Shown in pieces: positions 8,443-15,939 of a DNA stretch of 64,000 nt. Source of the stretch: Verrucomicrobiota bacterium. GTDB lineage: Bacteria > Verrucomicrobiota > Verrucomicrobiia > Limisphaerales > UBA11358. The notes under the pieces were generated by a model. That model made no database searches. It was not told the DNA's origin and saw only the letters and a program-made list of their open reading frames with translations. The stretch spans positions 1-64,000 of the forward strand of contig JAGWNY010000002.1 in the NCBI GenBank assembly GCA_028872915.1, given 5' to 3'. The stretch's first letter is position 1, and each line of letters opens with the position of its first letter. The position numbers were made by a program, and so were the translations under genes.

Positions 8443-11340
8443 CTACCATGATTGGCCGATCACCGTGACGCGATCAAACAAAGTGGAATTCAACGCGGCA
8501 TTGTCATGCGCCGTGACGGCCAGTCCCGCGTAAACCGTCTTATCCATTGGCGTGACGGCGCTTCCCACCTGCCGCCACCGCCTGCCGTCGGCGGAAACGT
8601 ATCCGGCGCACGTGTCGCCATTCCGTGTGAGCTTGATCCAATACGGGGCCTTGATCGCTGGGCCTGCCGTTGTTTCCATGGATTGAGCCTGGCCCGGACG
8701 CCACTGAAACACCGAACCGCTACCCGCCGTAATCACCATGTCCGCATGGGTCGCTGCCGGAGAAACGTCCGCCCGCAACATGACGCCTGCCTTTGCCCAC
8801 GGATCGGTGAATTGCATGGAGAGCAGATGCGCCACAATTTCCCCATTGCCTTCAAGCGGCACGAACACAAAATGGAACGCGTCCGCGCTCTCCCAGATGT
8901 CCGCGCCCGAACCGGCGACATAGAATCGTCCATTCAGAAAACTCGCGCGCCCGGGCTGACCGGTCTCGCCGATGTCGGCCTGGGACCAACGCGGCGGCAG
9001 CGATGATGCCACCAACGGCAGCGATTGTATCCATTGGCCAATCACCGCGACGGCCAGCCGGTCAATCACGTTGCGCGCGAGCGGCGGCATTTGACCATGC
9101 CCGGTCATGTTTACCCGCTGATACAACGCCGAATGTCCGAGGTCTTGCGGGGCAACGACTTCTTCTCCATCAATTCCCATTGAATTGGCGACCGGCCCTC
9201 CAATGAGGGCTTGCCGCGCGAGCGGCGTGTCATAGCGCGCGTCGAAAAACGTCTCCACGCCGCCGGGCCGATGACATTGCGCGCAATTCGCGTCCAGATA
9301 GGATCGGACGCGCGCTTCCAGCGGCGCCATGGCGTTGGTTACGGCTGTCAACGCCGGCAACTCCGCGATTCGGCGCTCATCCAGGCGCCGGTCAAACATC
9401 CCAATATGGTTCCATGCGCGCAATTGGTTCCCGGTCACGCCATTGGGATACGTGAAAGGGGCATTCAATTGCCGTGTATTGACTCCCAGCACCCCGCCGG
9501 ATGCCGCCGTATGGCAGGTGAGGCAATCCTGGCGACCCGGATAAAACCATCGCTGAATTTTCAGGCCTTTTGCCGTTCGGATCGCGATGTCCTCGTTTGT
9601 GCCGGTGGTTACGAGGTCCGCGTCGCTGTGATCGGGGCGCCACTTGTAAGTCGCGCCGTAAACGGCGCCGTCGGCATCGCGGACGAGGAGCCGCGTCTCC
9701 AGGCGCCGCAAGACAGCCGGCCGCCGCTCATCCACCGGCATCTGAAACGTCTTCACAAAAACGGTTCCCGCGGGAAACTTCCATGCGCCCTGCGTTGAAA
9801 AATGGATTCTGGAATTGCGCGGCAGGGCGATCCAGCGCTCCTTGACCGCTCCATCGGACCACAGGGGAACGTTCACATTGTAGGGGACCAGCATTGCCGA
9901 GGGGGTCATGGCGCGCATGTCTGTAAAAACCCCCGTCCGCGAAAGCAGTTTTGGCAAAGGATGCCTGGGCGGGGGCGGCCCGCCGCGTCGCAACGTGAAA
10001 ATACGGCCTCCTATGCTGCTCATCTGGCACATGTAGATTTCCCCCCTGGCGTCCGTGCCAAAGGAAGAAAGCCCGCAGTAATCGGTTCCCGAATTTGGTC
10101 CTTTACCCTCGGGCACCACGCACAACAACTCCTTGCGCGGCGGCGTGGCGGCATTATCGAGCGCCCAGATGGTTCGCATGACATTGTCTCCAAAAATATA
10201 TTTGCCGCCCAGGTCCCGCGTGAACTTCCTTCCGCGATAGACGTATCCCCCGATGACGGCCCGCCCGTCGCTGTGGGAATAATCCAGCACCGGCCCGCGG
10301 CTGATGCCGATGTAACGCGCCGGCATCCGACCGAGCGTTCCTTCGCAATAAGGCCATTGAAAATTCAGGCCCTTTTCCCCCGGCTCAATCACGTCAATCT
10401 CTTCGCGCGAGCTCTCTCCCACGTCTCCGATGTAAATGCGTCCGGTGGCCGGGTCGAGCGTCATGCGGTGCGGACTTCTCAATCCCAGGCAAAAAAATTC
10501 CTCGAGCGCGTTTGATTGCCCGACAAAGGGATTGTTATTGGGAATGAAATAACCCCGCGCGCGGCCGTTCAGCGGCTGGCGCGGGATGGGATGGCTGATG
10601 TTTCCCCCCCGGCAATCCACGTCAATCCGAAACACCCCCGAATAGAGGCTCCGGCTGATGGTTTGATCATTCGTGATCACCGAATTGTCGCCATCCGTCC
10701 AGTAAAGAAAGCCGTTTCGCGGATTGAAAAACATTCCCCCGCCGTGATGCCAGATGGTCTGGTCGGTCAAATCCACGAGCACTTTCTCCGAGCCGGCTGC
10801 CGCCTTTCCGTCCGGCCCGATGGTCCACCGCGACAAGCGGTCATGATAGGTATCGGGCCGCACGGGATCGGGCCGGGTGGTTGCGTTGCCGGCCACCGTG
10901 CCCGGCTTGACCCAGGTGTAATAAACAAACAAGTAATGGTTGGTTGCAAAACCGGGATGAAATGCCAATCCCAGCAAGCCCGAATCGTCCCAGCCCTGGC
11001 ATTGATTGTGAATGTCCAGCATGAGGGTCTTCCGGCGCGCGCCGCGCGAATTTTGGAACGTCCACACCCGGCCTTCCCGTTCCCACACGCACAAGTCGTC
11101 CGTTCCGGGAACGGCGGTCAGGCCGAGGGCATTGGTAAAAAGCAAATGGGGAAACGCCACCACCGCCGACCAATTGCCGGATACGGCCGGCGCCCGCAGT
11201 GGCATGGCGCCGTTGAGATAGGGTGCGCCCTGGGGAGGAAAATCCAAGCCGTTGGGCTGCCCTGAAGCGATGAACCACGGCGCACAAAACAACGAGGCCG
11301 CCAGGAATGCCTGACAACGCCGGAAAACCAGACCTTGCAT
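8443..11340 (-). CDS. Secreted PQQ-type sugar dehydrogenase with two haem c sites and a C-terminal LamG/DUF1349-like domain
   Basis: 965 aa from the ATG at 11340. The open frame extends further upstream, but that part overlaps the hisA control region and reads poorly. A signal peptide (FLAASLFCAPWFIASG) opens the protein. Residues ~40-480 form a glucose/sorbosone-dehydrogenase beta-propeller (GWDDSGLLGLAFHPGF, WHHGGGMFFNP, GLRSPHRMTLDPATGRIYIG). The middle part carries two CXXCH haem motifs, CLTCH and CAQCH. The last ~180 residues resemble a carbohydrate-binding concanavalin/DUF1349 fold (WAKAGVMLRADVS). It probably oxidises a sugar in the periplasm and passes electrons to the attached haems. 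Substrate and cofactor are inferred. Confidence 0.8.
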   Translation of the reverse strand: MQGLVFRRCQAFLAASLFCAPWFIASGQPNGLDFPPQGAPYLNGAMPLRAPAVSGNWSAVVAFPHLLFTNALGLTAVPGTDDLCVWEREGRVWTFQNSRGARRKTLMLDIHNQCQGWDDSGLLGLAFHPGFATNHYLFVYYTWVKPGTVAGNATTRPDPVRPDTYHDRLSRWTIGPDGKAAAGSEKVLVDLTDQTIWHHGGGMFFNPRNGFLYWTDGDNSVITNDQTISRSLYSGVFRIDVDCRGGNISHPIPRQPLNGRARGYFIPNNNPFVGQSNALEEFFCLGLRSPHRMTLDPATGRIYIGDVGESSREEIDVIEPGEKGLNFQWPYCEGTLGRMPARYIGISRGPVLDYSHSDGRAVIGGYVYRGRKFTRDLGGKYIFGDNVMRTIWALDNAATPPRKELLCVVPEGKGPNSGTDYCGLSSFGTDARGEIYMCQMSSIGGRIFTLRRGGPPPPRHPLPKLLSRTGVFTDMRAMTPSAMLVPYNVNVPLWSDGAVKERWIALPRNSRIHFSTQGAWKFPAGTVFVKTFQMPVDERRPAVLRRLETRLLVRDADGAVYGATYKWRPDHSDADLVTTGTNEDIAIRTAKGLKIQRWFYPGRQDCLTCHTAASGGVLGVNTRQLNAPFTYPNGVTGNQLRAWNHIGMFDRRLDERRIAELPALTAVTNAMAPLEARVRSYLDANCAQCHRPGGVETFFDARYDTPLARQALIGGPVANSMGIDGEEVVAPQDLGHSALYQRVNMTGHGQMPPLARNVIDRLAVAVIGQWIQSLPLVASSLPPRWSQADIGETGQPGRASFLNGRFYVAGSGADIWESADAFHFVFVPLEGNGEIVAHLLSMQFTDPWAKAGVMLRADVSPAATHADMVITAGSGSVFQWRPGQAQSMETTAGPAIKAPYWIKLTRNGDTCAGYVSADGRRWRQVGSAVTPMDKTVYAGLAVTAHDNAALNSTLFDRVTVIGQSW

Positions 11341-11347
11341 CCGTGTC

Positions 11348-11376
11348 ATTTTAACAGCCCGCCCCGTTTTCCGCAA
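11348..11376 (-). promoter_or_regulatory. Candidate promoter of the PQQ-type gene (leaderless)
   Basis: On the minus strand, TTGCGG (11371-11376), a 17 nt spacer and TAAAAT (11348-11353) end 7 nt before the ATG at 11340. This geometry supports 11340 as the start, not the ATG at 11349, which overlaps the -10 box. Confidence 0.45.
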
Positions 11377-11446
11377 ACGATCCGATCCAATACGGTCATC
11401 TCCCTTATACGGAACCATGCAGTCGGCTTGGACGCGTTTGCTTCTC

Positions 11447-11475
11447 TGGACTCCCGCGTTCCGGCCCCTTACCCT
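11447..11475 (+). promoter_or_regulatory. Candidate promoter of hisA (leaderless)
   Basis: TGGACT (11447-11452), a 17 nt spacer and TACCCT (11470-11475) stand exactly 6 nt before the hisA ATG. No Shine-Dalgarno sequence is visible. It is a weak match to consensus, and the spacing is the main argument. Confidence 0.35.
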
Positions 11476-11481
11476 GCCCCG

Positions 11482-12249
11482 ATGTTTCGTCCCTGCATTG
11501 ATCTCCATGAAGGCAAGGTAAAACAGATCGTTGGCGGTTCCCTGCGCGGCGATTTGGCCGTTGAGACGAATTTTGTTTCCGAAAAACCCGCCTCGTGGTT
11601 TGCGGCGATCTACAAGCGCGACGGCCTGGCCGGCGGCCACGTGATCCAGCTTGGCCCCGGCAACGAAGGGGAGGCTCGCGCCGCCCTGGCAGCCTTTCCC
11701 GGCGGCCTGCAAATTGGCGGGGGCGTTACGCTCAACAATGCCGCCTCCTGGCTCGACGCCGGCGCCTCGCACGTGATCATTACAAGCTGGGTCTTTCACG
11801 AGGGCAGGGTGGATTGGACGCGCTTGCGACAACTAGCCGGCGCGCTGGGCAGGGAAAAACTTGTCCTGGACTTGAGCTGTCGCCGGCGCGGCGACAATTA
11901 TTTCGTGGTCACCGATCGCTGGCAGAAATTCACGGATGTCATGCTGTCGGCCCAAACTTTTGATGAATTTGCGCCGTGGTGCGCCGAATTTCTTGTGCAT
12001 GCGGTGGACGTGGAAGGTCTGTGCCGGGGGATTGATTCCACGTTGGTGGAAAACCTCGGTCTTTGGACCCGGCTGCCGCTGACTTACGCCGGCGGGGCCA
12101 ATTCCATTTCCGACCTCCAAAAAGTCCACGAATTGGGCCGCGGCCGCGTGGACCTGACGATAGGCTCCGCCCTGGACATCTTTGGCGGAAGCGGCGTCAA
12201 ATACAAGGACTGCGTCCGCTTCAATCGCCGTCACCGGCCGAGGAAATAA
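11482..12249 (+). CDS. hisA: Phosphoribosylformimino-AICAR ribotide isomerase, eukaryotic HIS6-like type
   Basis: 255 aa. It catalyses the Amadori isomerisation (ProFAR to PRFAR) of histidine synthesis on a TIM barrel. The sequence follows yeast His6 more closely than ordinary bacterial HisA: CIDLHEGKVKQIVGG, GGHVIQLGPGN, LQIGGGV, LVLDLSCRRRGDNYFV, LVHAVDVEGLCRGID, LTYAGGA and DLTIGSALDIFGG. The catalytic acids are D6 and the Asp of HAVDVEGL. The ATG at 11482 begins the protein directly on the first beta strand. HisG lies elsewhere in the window (38961-39836), so histidine genes are dispersed here. Confidence 0.9.
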   Translation: MFRPCIDLHEGKVKQIVGGSLRGDLAVETNFVSEKPASWFAAIYKRDGLAGGHVIQLGPGNEGEARAALAAFPGGLQIGGGVTLNNAASWLDAGASHVIITSWVFHEGRVDWTRLRQLAGALGREKLVLDLSCRRRGDNYFVVTDRWQKFTDVMLSAQTFDEFAPWCAEFLVHAVDVEGLCRGIDSTLVENLGLWTRLPLTYAGGANSISDLQKVHELGRGRVDLTIGSALDIFGGSGVKYKDCVRFNRRHRPRK

Positions 12250-12336
12250 TATACAGCGCCACCGGCAGGCCGCTGTCCTCACGCGGCGCAAATTATCATG
12301 CTGCCTTGCGCCGTGCGTGAGGCCGCGGTTGCCATC

Positions 12337-12678
12337 TTACTTGACCGGTTCAATCTTCGTGGGCGTGAGAATCTCCTTGCCGCGCTTTTTGGCCACTGTG
12401 CCCGTGACGGTGGTTTGTTCGCCGCTTGTGGTGCAGATTTGCTTGTGAAACGCCTTGCTGACGCCGTTTTGGGCCAGATAGTACTCGTTCGTCGTTCCAT
12501 TCTCCGGAACCAGCAGGACGTTCATGCATTGGCGGGTTTCATGCAGGACGCATTTGCCGCAGACCATCTTGCCGGTGAGCGTCATTTCTTTGCCTGTGTC
12601 TGCAGCCATGAGTTTTGGAACGCTTGCCGCGAGCGCCATCGCCGCAACGGCCACGACAAACGATTTGGTTGATTTCAT
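12337..12678 (-). CDS. Small secreted CxxC protein (DUF6370-like)
   Basis: 113 aa with a clear signal peptide (SFVVAVAAMALAASVPKLMAA). The mature domain of about 85 residues has a CGKC motif, two further cysteines (RQCMN, QICTT) and a beta-rich pattern ending TVTGTVAKKRGKEILT, which resembles a small OB-like or metal-binding fold. I associate it with the DUF6370 group seen in Planctomycetes and Verrucomicrobia, but this is from memory. An AAAAGG Shine-Dalgarno precedes the ATG. It is convergent with hisA. Confidence 0.75.
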   Translation of the reverse strand: MKSTKSFVVAVAAMALAASVPKLMAADTGKEMTLTGKMVCGKCVLHETRQCMNVLLVPENGTTNEYYLAQNGVSKAFHKQICTTSGEQTTVTGTVAKKRGKEILTPTKIEPVK

Positions 12679-12742
12679 AATTTTATCCTTTTGTTTATTT
12701 CTCCTTTATTTTGCTTAACGCCGGCATTAGAGCGGTCTCAGG

Positions 12743-13113
12743 AATACTCTAGCCATGCGGTTGGGAAGAAGGGAGCAGCGGTTCTTTTGGGTTTTGGCTT
12801 CGTTTTCGCCCGGTTACAGGCCGCCTTGGGCATGCTCCCGCGTTCAGCCAGAACCATGCAATTGGCTCGGTCGTGTTTGCTTGATCTTTTTGCGCCCGCC
12901 TTCATTCGCCAAGGCGAATTACGGCGGGGCAGGCAAGGACTTCGTCGTTCGCCGCTTACGGACCCATAAAGGGTATGCTCGCGGCTCACTCCTCGTCCTG
13001 CCCAAAAATCCGCCGCACAATCACTTCCCTCCCAATTGCATAGTCCCGGCACAGCCTCGCCAAACCCCAAAATTCCCCGCTGCCGCACGGCTACATTATT
13101 TCTTCAACCGCTC
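12743..13113. repeat. Dispersed repeat, copy B (split by a nested segment)
   Basis: 12743-12839 matches 7-103 and 13054-13113 matches ~113-172 of copy A with a few substitutions. Between them lie about 214 bp that copy A lacks. Open frames run through both strands, but they depend on the repeat and on biased GC composition, so I call no gene. The whole 12679-13173 interval is otherwise empty apart from the promoter side of the gene at 12678. Confidence 0.65.
12847..13050. mobile_element. MITE-like segment with 19 bp imperfect terminal inverted repeats
   Basis: The left end GCCAGAACCATGCAATTGG (12847-12865) and the right end, read on the other strand, GCCGGGACTATGCAATTGG (13032-13050), match at 16 of 19 positions. 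The ~204 bp between them hold a perfect hairpin TTCGCC-AA-GGCGAA and no plausible gene. It sits exactly where copy A of the dispersed repeat has only a few bases. No clear target-site duplication is seen, so insertion is an inference. Copy A could be a deletion product. Confidence 0.4.
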
Positions 13114-13173
13114 CAGCCGGACATATAGACTATGGGGCCTGGGCGCCGCGGCTGCAAGCCCAATCGTTCCGGC

Positions 13174-13647
13174 TCAGGCCGCGGCGAATAACTCCGAAAC
13201 GACCATCTGAAACTCCGGGAGCAGGCGCTCGGCCAGGACTTCGTTGCCCGCGAGAATTCCCTTCAATTGAAGCCCGAATTCGGTGCTGTGATAGACCTCC
13301 ACGTTGTCATAGCGCGGGTCCACCATCCACAACCGCGGCACCCGGATTTGCTCATAAACGTCCTTTTTCAAAACCGTGTCGGCGTTATGATCGCCGCGGC
13401 TGATGATTTCGACGGCCAGGAACAATTTTTGCGTGGCAGCGGTGATTAGCGCCAGGTCCGGGCACAGGGCGGTGCCCCGCGCGACCTGGATTTTGGTTCG
13501 CGGGGCGAGCAATTGCGTGCTCGACATATTGCCGACGCTGGCGTCCATTGCCGCATGAAGGCGCCCGCAGATCATCTCATGGCGCGGGTCCGGGGCCGAG
13601 CGCGGCAGCGACGCGCCCTCCAGGATTTCTTCATACGGCTTGCTCAT
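13174..13647 (-). CDS. Uma2-family (DUF820) PD-(D/E)XK nuclease-like protein
   Basis: 157 aa from the ATG at 13647 (MSKPYEEILEG). The longer open frame upstream adds residues unlike the family. Uma2 features are visible: the C-P-D-L-A-L-I strand, AVEIISRGDHNADTVLKKDVYEQI with the catalytic-type E and K, and WMVDPRYDNVEVY. The family has a restriction-endonuclease-like fold, is greatly expanded in some phyla, and its natural substrate is unknown. It lies between the repeat region and exbB. Confidence 0.8.
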   Translation of the reverse strand: MSKPYEEILEGASLPRSAPDPRHEMICGRLHAAMDASVGNMSSTQLLAPRTKIQVARGTALCPDLALITAATQKLFLAVEIISRGDHNADTVLKKDVYEQIRVPRLWMVDPRYDNVEVYHSTEFGLQLKGILAGNEVLAERLLPEFQMVVSELFAAA

Positions 13648-13794
13648 CGTAAAAGTCTCCGCGTTTGATCGCGCCCTTTCAAGCCCCAATGCCAGGCGCA
13701 TTGTTCGCGTCCGTTGGCGTTCATTCGGTTTTTCACCGATGCTGATTCCGTTTCCGCGGCGAAATCATCGGCGGTTGAAGATTCACTTTGGGCT

Positions 13795-13822
13795 TTGAAG
13801 TTTCGGCCCAAAAGCCTATAAA
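13795..13822 (+). promoter_or_regulatory. Promoter of exbB-exbD-tonB (leaderless)
   Basis: TTGAAG (13795-13800), a 16 nt spacer and TATAAA (13817-13822) end exactly 6 nt before the exbB ATG. The +1 therefore falls on or next to the start codon. Confidence 0.6.
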
Positions 13823-13828
13823 ACACCC

Positions 13829-14455
13829 ATGCCTGTGCTGCTAGCCAACGGCGGGCCTGTGATCTGGCTCATCCTTTTCGCCGCCGCCGTCGCCATCGCC
13901 ATCTTTATCGAACGGGTTTTGCATTGCCATCGCGCCCAGATCAATTCGATTGAATTTCTTAACGGCGTTCGCAACGTCCTCAAACGAGACAACGTCGTTG
14001 AAGCCATCTCCATTTGTGACGCCACCCCCAGCCCGGTGGCGCGGCTTGTCAAAACGGCGATTCTGAATCGCGATCACGGCCGTGAGCGCGTGCGTGAAGC
14101 GGTGGAGGAAGCCGGCTTGACCGAAGTTCCGGCGTTGGAAGAACGCTTGAACCTGCTGGCCACGATCGGGCAGATCGCTCCGCTGCTGGGCCTGCTGGGC
14201 ACCATCATCGGTTTCATTCGGACATTCACCCGCTTGCAGTCAGATGGCCTGTATGCGCGGGTGACCGGGCCCGGGTCGCTGGCCGGGGGAATCTGGGAGG
14301 CGCTGATTTGCGCGGCGACGGGCATCGCGGTGGCGATAATCGTTCATGCCGGTTACAATTACCTGGTCAATCGAATCAATAAGATCATTCTGGACATGGA
14401 ACGCGCCGCCGGCGAAATCGTCAACATTGTGACGGAAAACGGCGGCGGCAAATGA
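13829..14455 (+). CDS. exbB: MotA/TolQ/ExbB-family proton channel protein
   Basis: 208 aa, an inner-membrane subunit of a proton-driven energiser. Three membrane segments are visible: 8-27 (PVIWLILFAAAVAIAIFIER), ~105-130 with IAPLLGLLGTIIGFIRTF, and ~150-172 with GGIWEALICAATGIAVAIIV. The family's conserved LGLLGT and the membrane Glu (IWEAL) are present. The Pro that normally follows the third helix's AI is replaced. It is the first gene of a tight exbB-exbD-tonB-zinc-ribbon operon that presumably powers TonB-dependent uptake. Confidence 0.88.
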   Translation: MPVLLANGGPVIWLILFAAAVAIAIFIERVLHCHRAQINSIEFLNGVRNVLKRDNVVEAISICDATPSPVARLVKTAILNRDHGRERVREAVEEAGLTEVPALEERLNLLATIGQIAPLLGLLGTIIGFIRTFTRLQSDGLYARVTGPGSLAGGIWEALICAATGIAVAIIVHAGYNYLVNRINKIILDMERAAGEIVNIVTENGGGK

Positions 14456-14482
14456 GCGGCCTTCCTGCACCACGCCGATGCC

Positions 14483-14914
14483 ATGAAATTCCCGCGCAAC
14501 GCAAAAATCCTTGGCAGCCCGTTTGAGATCGCGCCGTTTGCCTCGGTATTTTTCCTGCTTGTTCTCTTCATCATGCTCTTCAACCTGATGCCGACGCCCG
14601 GCCTGCCCGTCCGCCTGGAACCGCCCCGCGCCGCCGACCTGCCTGGGATTGATACCCCTTCCGTGGCCGTTGGCCTGGATTCGAGCGGCAGATTGTTTTA
14701 TCAGGATCAATTGACCAGCCCGCGGGCGTTACGCTCCGCCCTGGCCCAGGCGGCCAGGCAATCCCACGCCCCGATCACGCTCGTCATTCACGCCGATAAA
14801 ACGGTGACCTGCGATGAATTGCTGCAACTGACCCTTCTGGCGCGGGACGCTGGAATCCCAAACGCCCTTCTGGCTACTCTCCCGCGCGATATTGCGCCCA
14901 CGGTCCGGCCATGA
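14483..14914 (+). CDS. exbD: ExbD/TolR-family protein lacking the membrane aspartate
   Basis: 143 aa, with a single N-terminal membrane helix (~17-36) and a periplasmic ExbD domain ending in the conserved ITLVIHADKTVTCDELLQL and AGIP segments. The helix begins with P-F-A-S (18-21), where ExbD/TolR proteins have P-L-V/I-D. The protonatable Asp is therefore Ser21 here, and no other acid lies in the helix. The role with ExbB is clear from context and fold, but proton coupling by the usual Asp is not possible. It is 27 nt after exbB and overlaps tonB by ATGA. Confidence 0.82.
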   Translation: MKFPRNAKILGSPFEIAPFASVFFLLVLFIMLFNLMPTPGLPVRLEPPRAADLPGIDTPSVAVGLDSSGRLFYQDQLTSPRALRSALAQAARQSHAPITLVIHADKTVTCDELLQLTLLARDAGIPNALLATLPRDIAPTVRP

Positions 14915-15708
14915 ATACCGCTGCGCCGGAATCGCCGCCCGCCCCGCTGCCGCAATCCCGGCCCAGAGCGGCTGCTCTTCTGGCATCCGCGGTGGAAAAG
15001 CGATGGCCTCGCTGGCTGTTCCTTGTTCCCGCGGTCTTCCTGGCCCATGTCATCTTGATATTCGTTTTCGGCCAGCGCCATTTTCCGCCGCCGCGTCCGG
15101 TCTCCAAAGTGCCGCAGCTCACCCTCGCCGCACCCGGCCAATGGATCGCCCTTAACGATCCAACCCTTTTTGCGCTTCCCCATGCCTCGGATTTCATCCC
15201 GCTCCAGGCGCCCGCCATGCCTTCGGCATCTTTCCAAAAGATCGGGCAACCGCGCTGGCTGCCGTTGGCCCCGGATACTTTGGGGGCTGCGTTTGACCGT
15301 TTTATGCGCACAAATTTCCCGGCGGCCGCGCCTTTAAACTTCAAACCGCCGCCTGCTTCTTACGCTCCGTCGTTCGCATTTCAAACCGCCTTTCCGGACC
15401 GTTCGACACTCCGGATTCAGGGTGGTCTGGCCCGGCGTCGCCTCCTCAATTCATTGCCATTATCGGTCTGGCCGTGCGATGACGTGCTGGCTCCGACCAA
15501 ACTCCAGGTCCTGGTGGACGCTTCTGGCGATGTCGTCTCCGTTCTCAACGTGCAGTCCAGCGGTCTGCCCGCGGCGGACCGGCACGCCTTGGAACTGGCT
15601 CGCATGGCCCGCTTCTCGCCCGGCTCCCATCCTGCTCTCGGAGTAATGATTTTCAACTGGCTCACTGTGCCGCCACCGGCCACCCATGCCGTGCCCACTT
15701 CCCCATGA
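14911..15708 (+). CDS. tonB: TonB-like energy transducer
   Basis: 265 aa. One membrane anchor (residues ~35-53, FLVPAVFLAHVILIFVFG) is followed by a long proline/alanine-rich linker. The C-terminal ~85 residues match a TonB-type domain (LQVLVDASGDVVSVLNVQSSGLPAADRHALELARMARFSP). It should link the ExbBD motor to outer-membrane transporters across the periplasm. It overlaps the exbD stop by 4 nt, and its own stop overlaps the next ATG. The C-terminal domain is divergent, so the TonB call rests partly on the operon. Confidence 0.72.
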   Translation: MNTAAPESPPAPLPQSRPRAAALLASAVEKRWPRWLFLVPAVFLAHVILIFVFGQRHFPPPRPVSKVPQLTLAAPGQWIALNDPTLFALPHASDFIPLQAPAMPSASFQKIGQPRWLPLAPDTLGAAFDRFMRTNFPAAAPLNFKPPPASYAPSFAFQTAFPDRSTLRIQGGLARRRLLNSLPLSVWPCDDVLAPTKLQVLVDASGDVVSVLNVQSSGLPAADRHALELARMARFSPGSHPALGVMIFNWLTVPPPATHAVPTSP

Positions 15709-15929
15709 GCATTTCGGCGCTTATCGTCGCTTATGTTGCGATTGCCCTTGGGGCCGTGTGCGCCCTTTCCATCCATTCGCACGTGCGCCGGCGGCGATTC
15801 GGCCCTTCCAAAGCGGGGGATCGCATCTTTCGTTGCAAAAATTGCGGCTACGTCTATACCGACGACCCGGACGTTGACCGCTCGCGCTGTTCCCAATGCG
15901 GGCAACTCAACGAACCCATCATCTTCTGA
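15705..15929 (+). CDS. Small membrane-anchored zinc-ribbon protein
   Basis: 74 aa. An N-terminal membrane helix (ISALIVAYVAIALGAVCAL) is followed by a basic stretch and a zinc ribbon formed by CKNCGYVY and CSQCGQ. It overlaps tonB by 4 nt (ATGA) and is thus the last gene of the exbBD-tonB operon. Its function is unknown. Translational coupling suggests a link to the energiser complex or simply a shared transcript. Confidence 0.75.
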   Translation: MSISALIVAYVAIALGAVCALSIHSHVRRRRFGPSKAGDRIFRCKNCGYVYTDDPDVDRSRCSQCGQLNEPIIF

Positions 15930-15939
15930 GCCAAATAAA

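Noticed and set aside
9211-11265. Several long plus-strand frames under the PQQ-type gene
   Set aside because: They are shadows of the minus-strand gene, which has a signal peptide, CXXCH motifs and propeller repeats.
12755-13210. 151 aa open frame through repeat copy B
   Set aside because: Its first ~30 codons and a later block are the dispersed repeat shared with 19-372. The frame changes with the nested segment, so it is not a protein gene.
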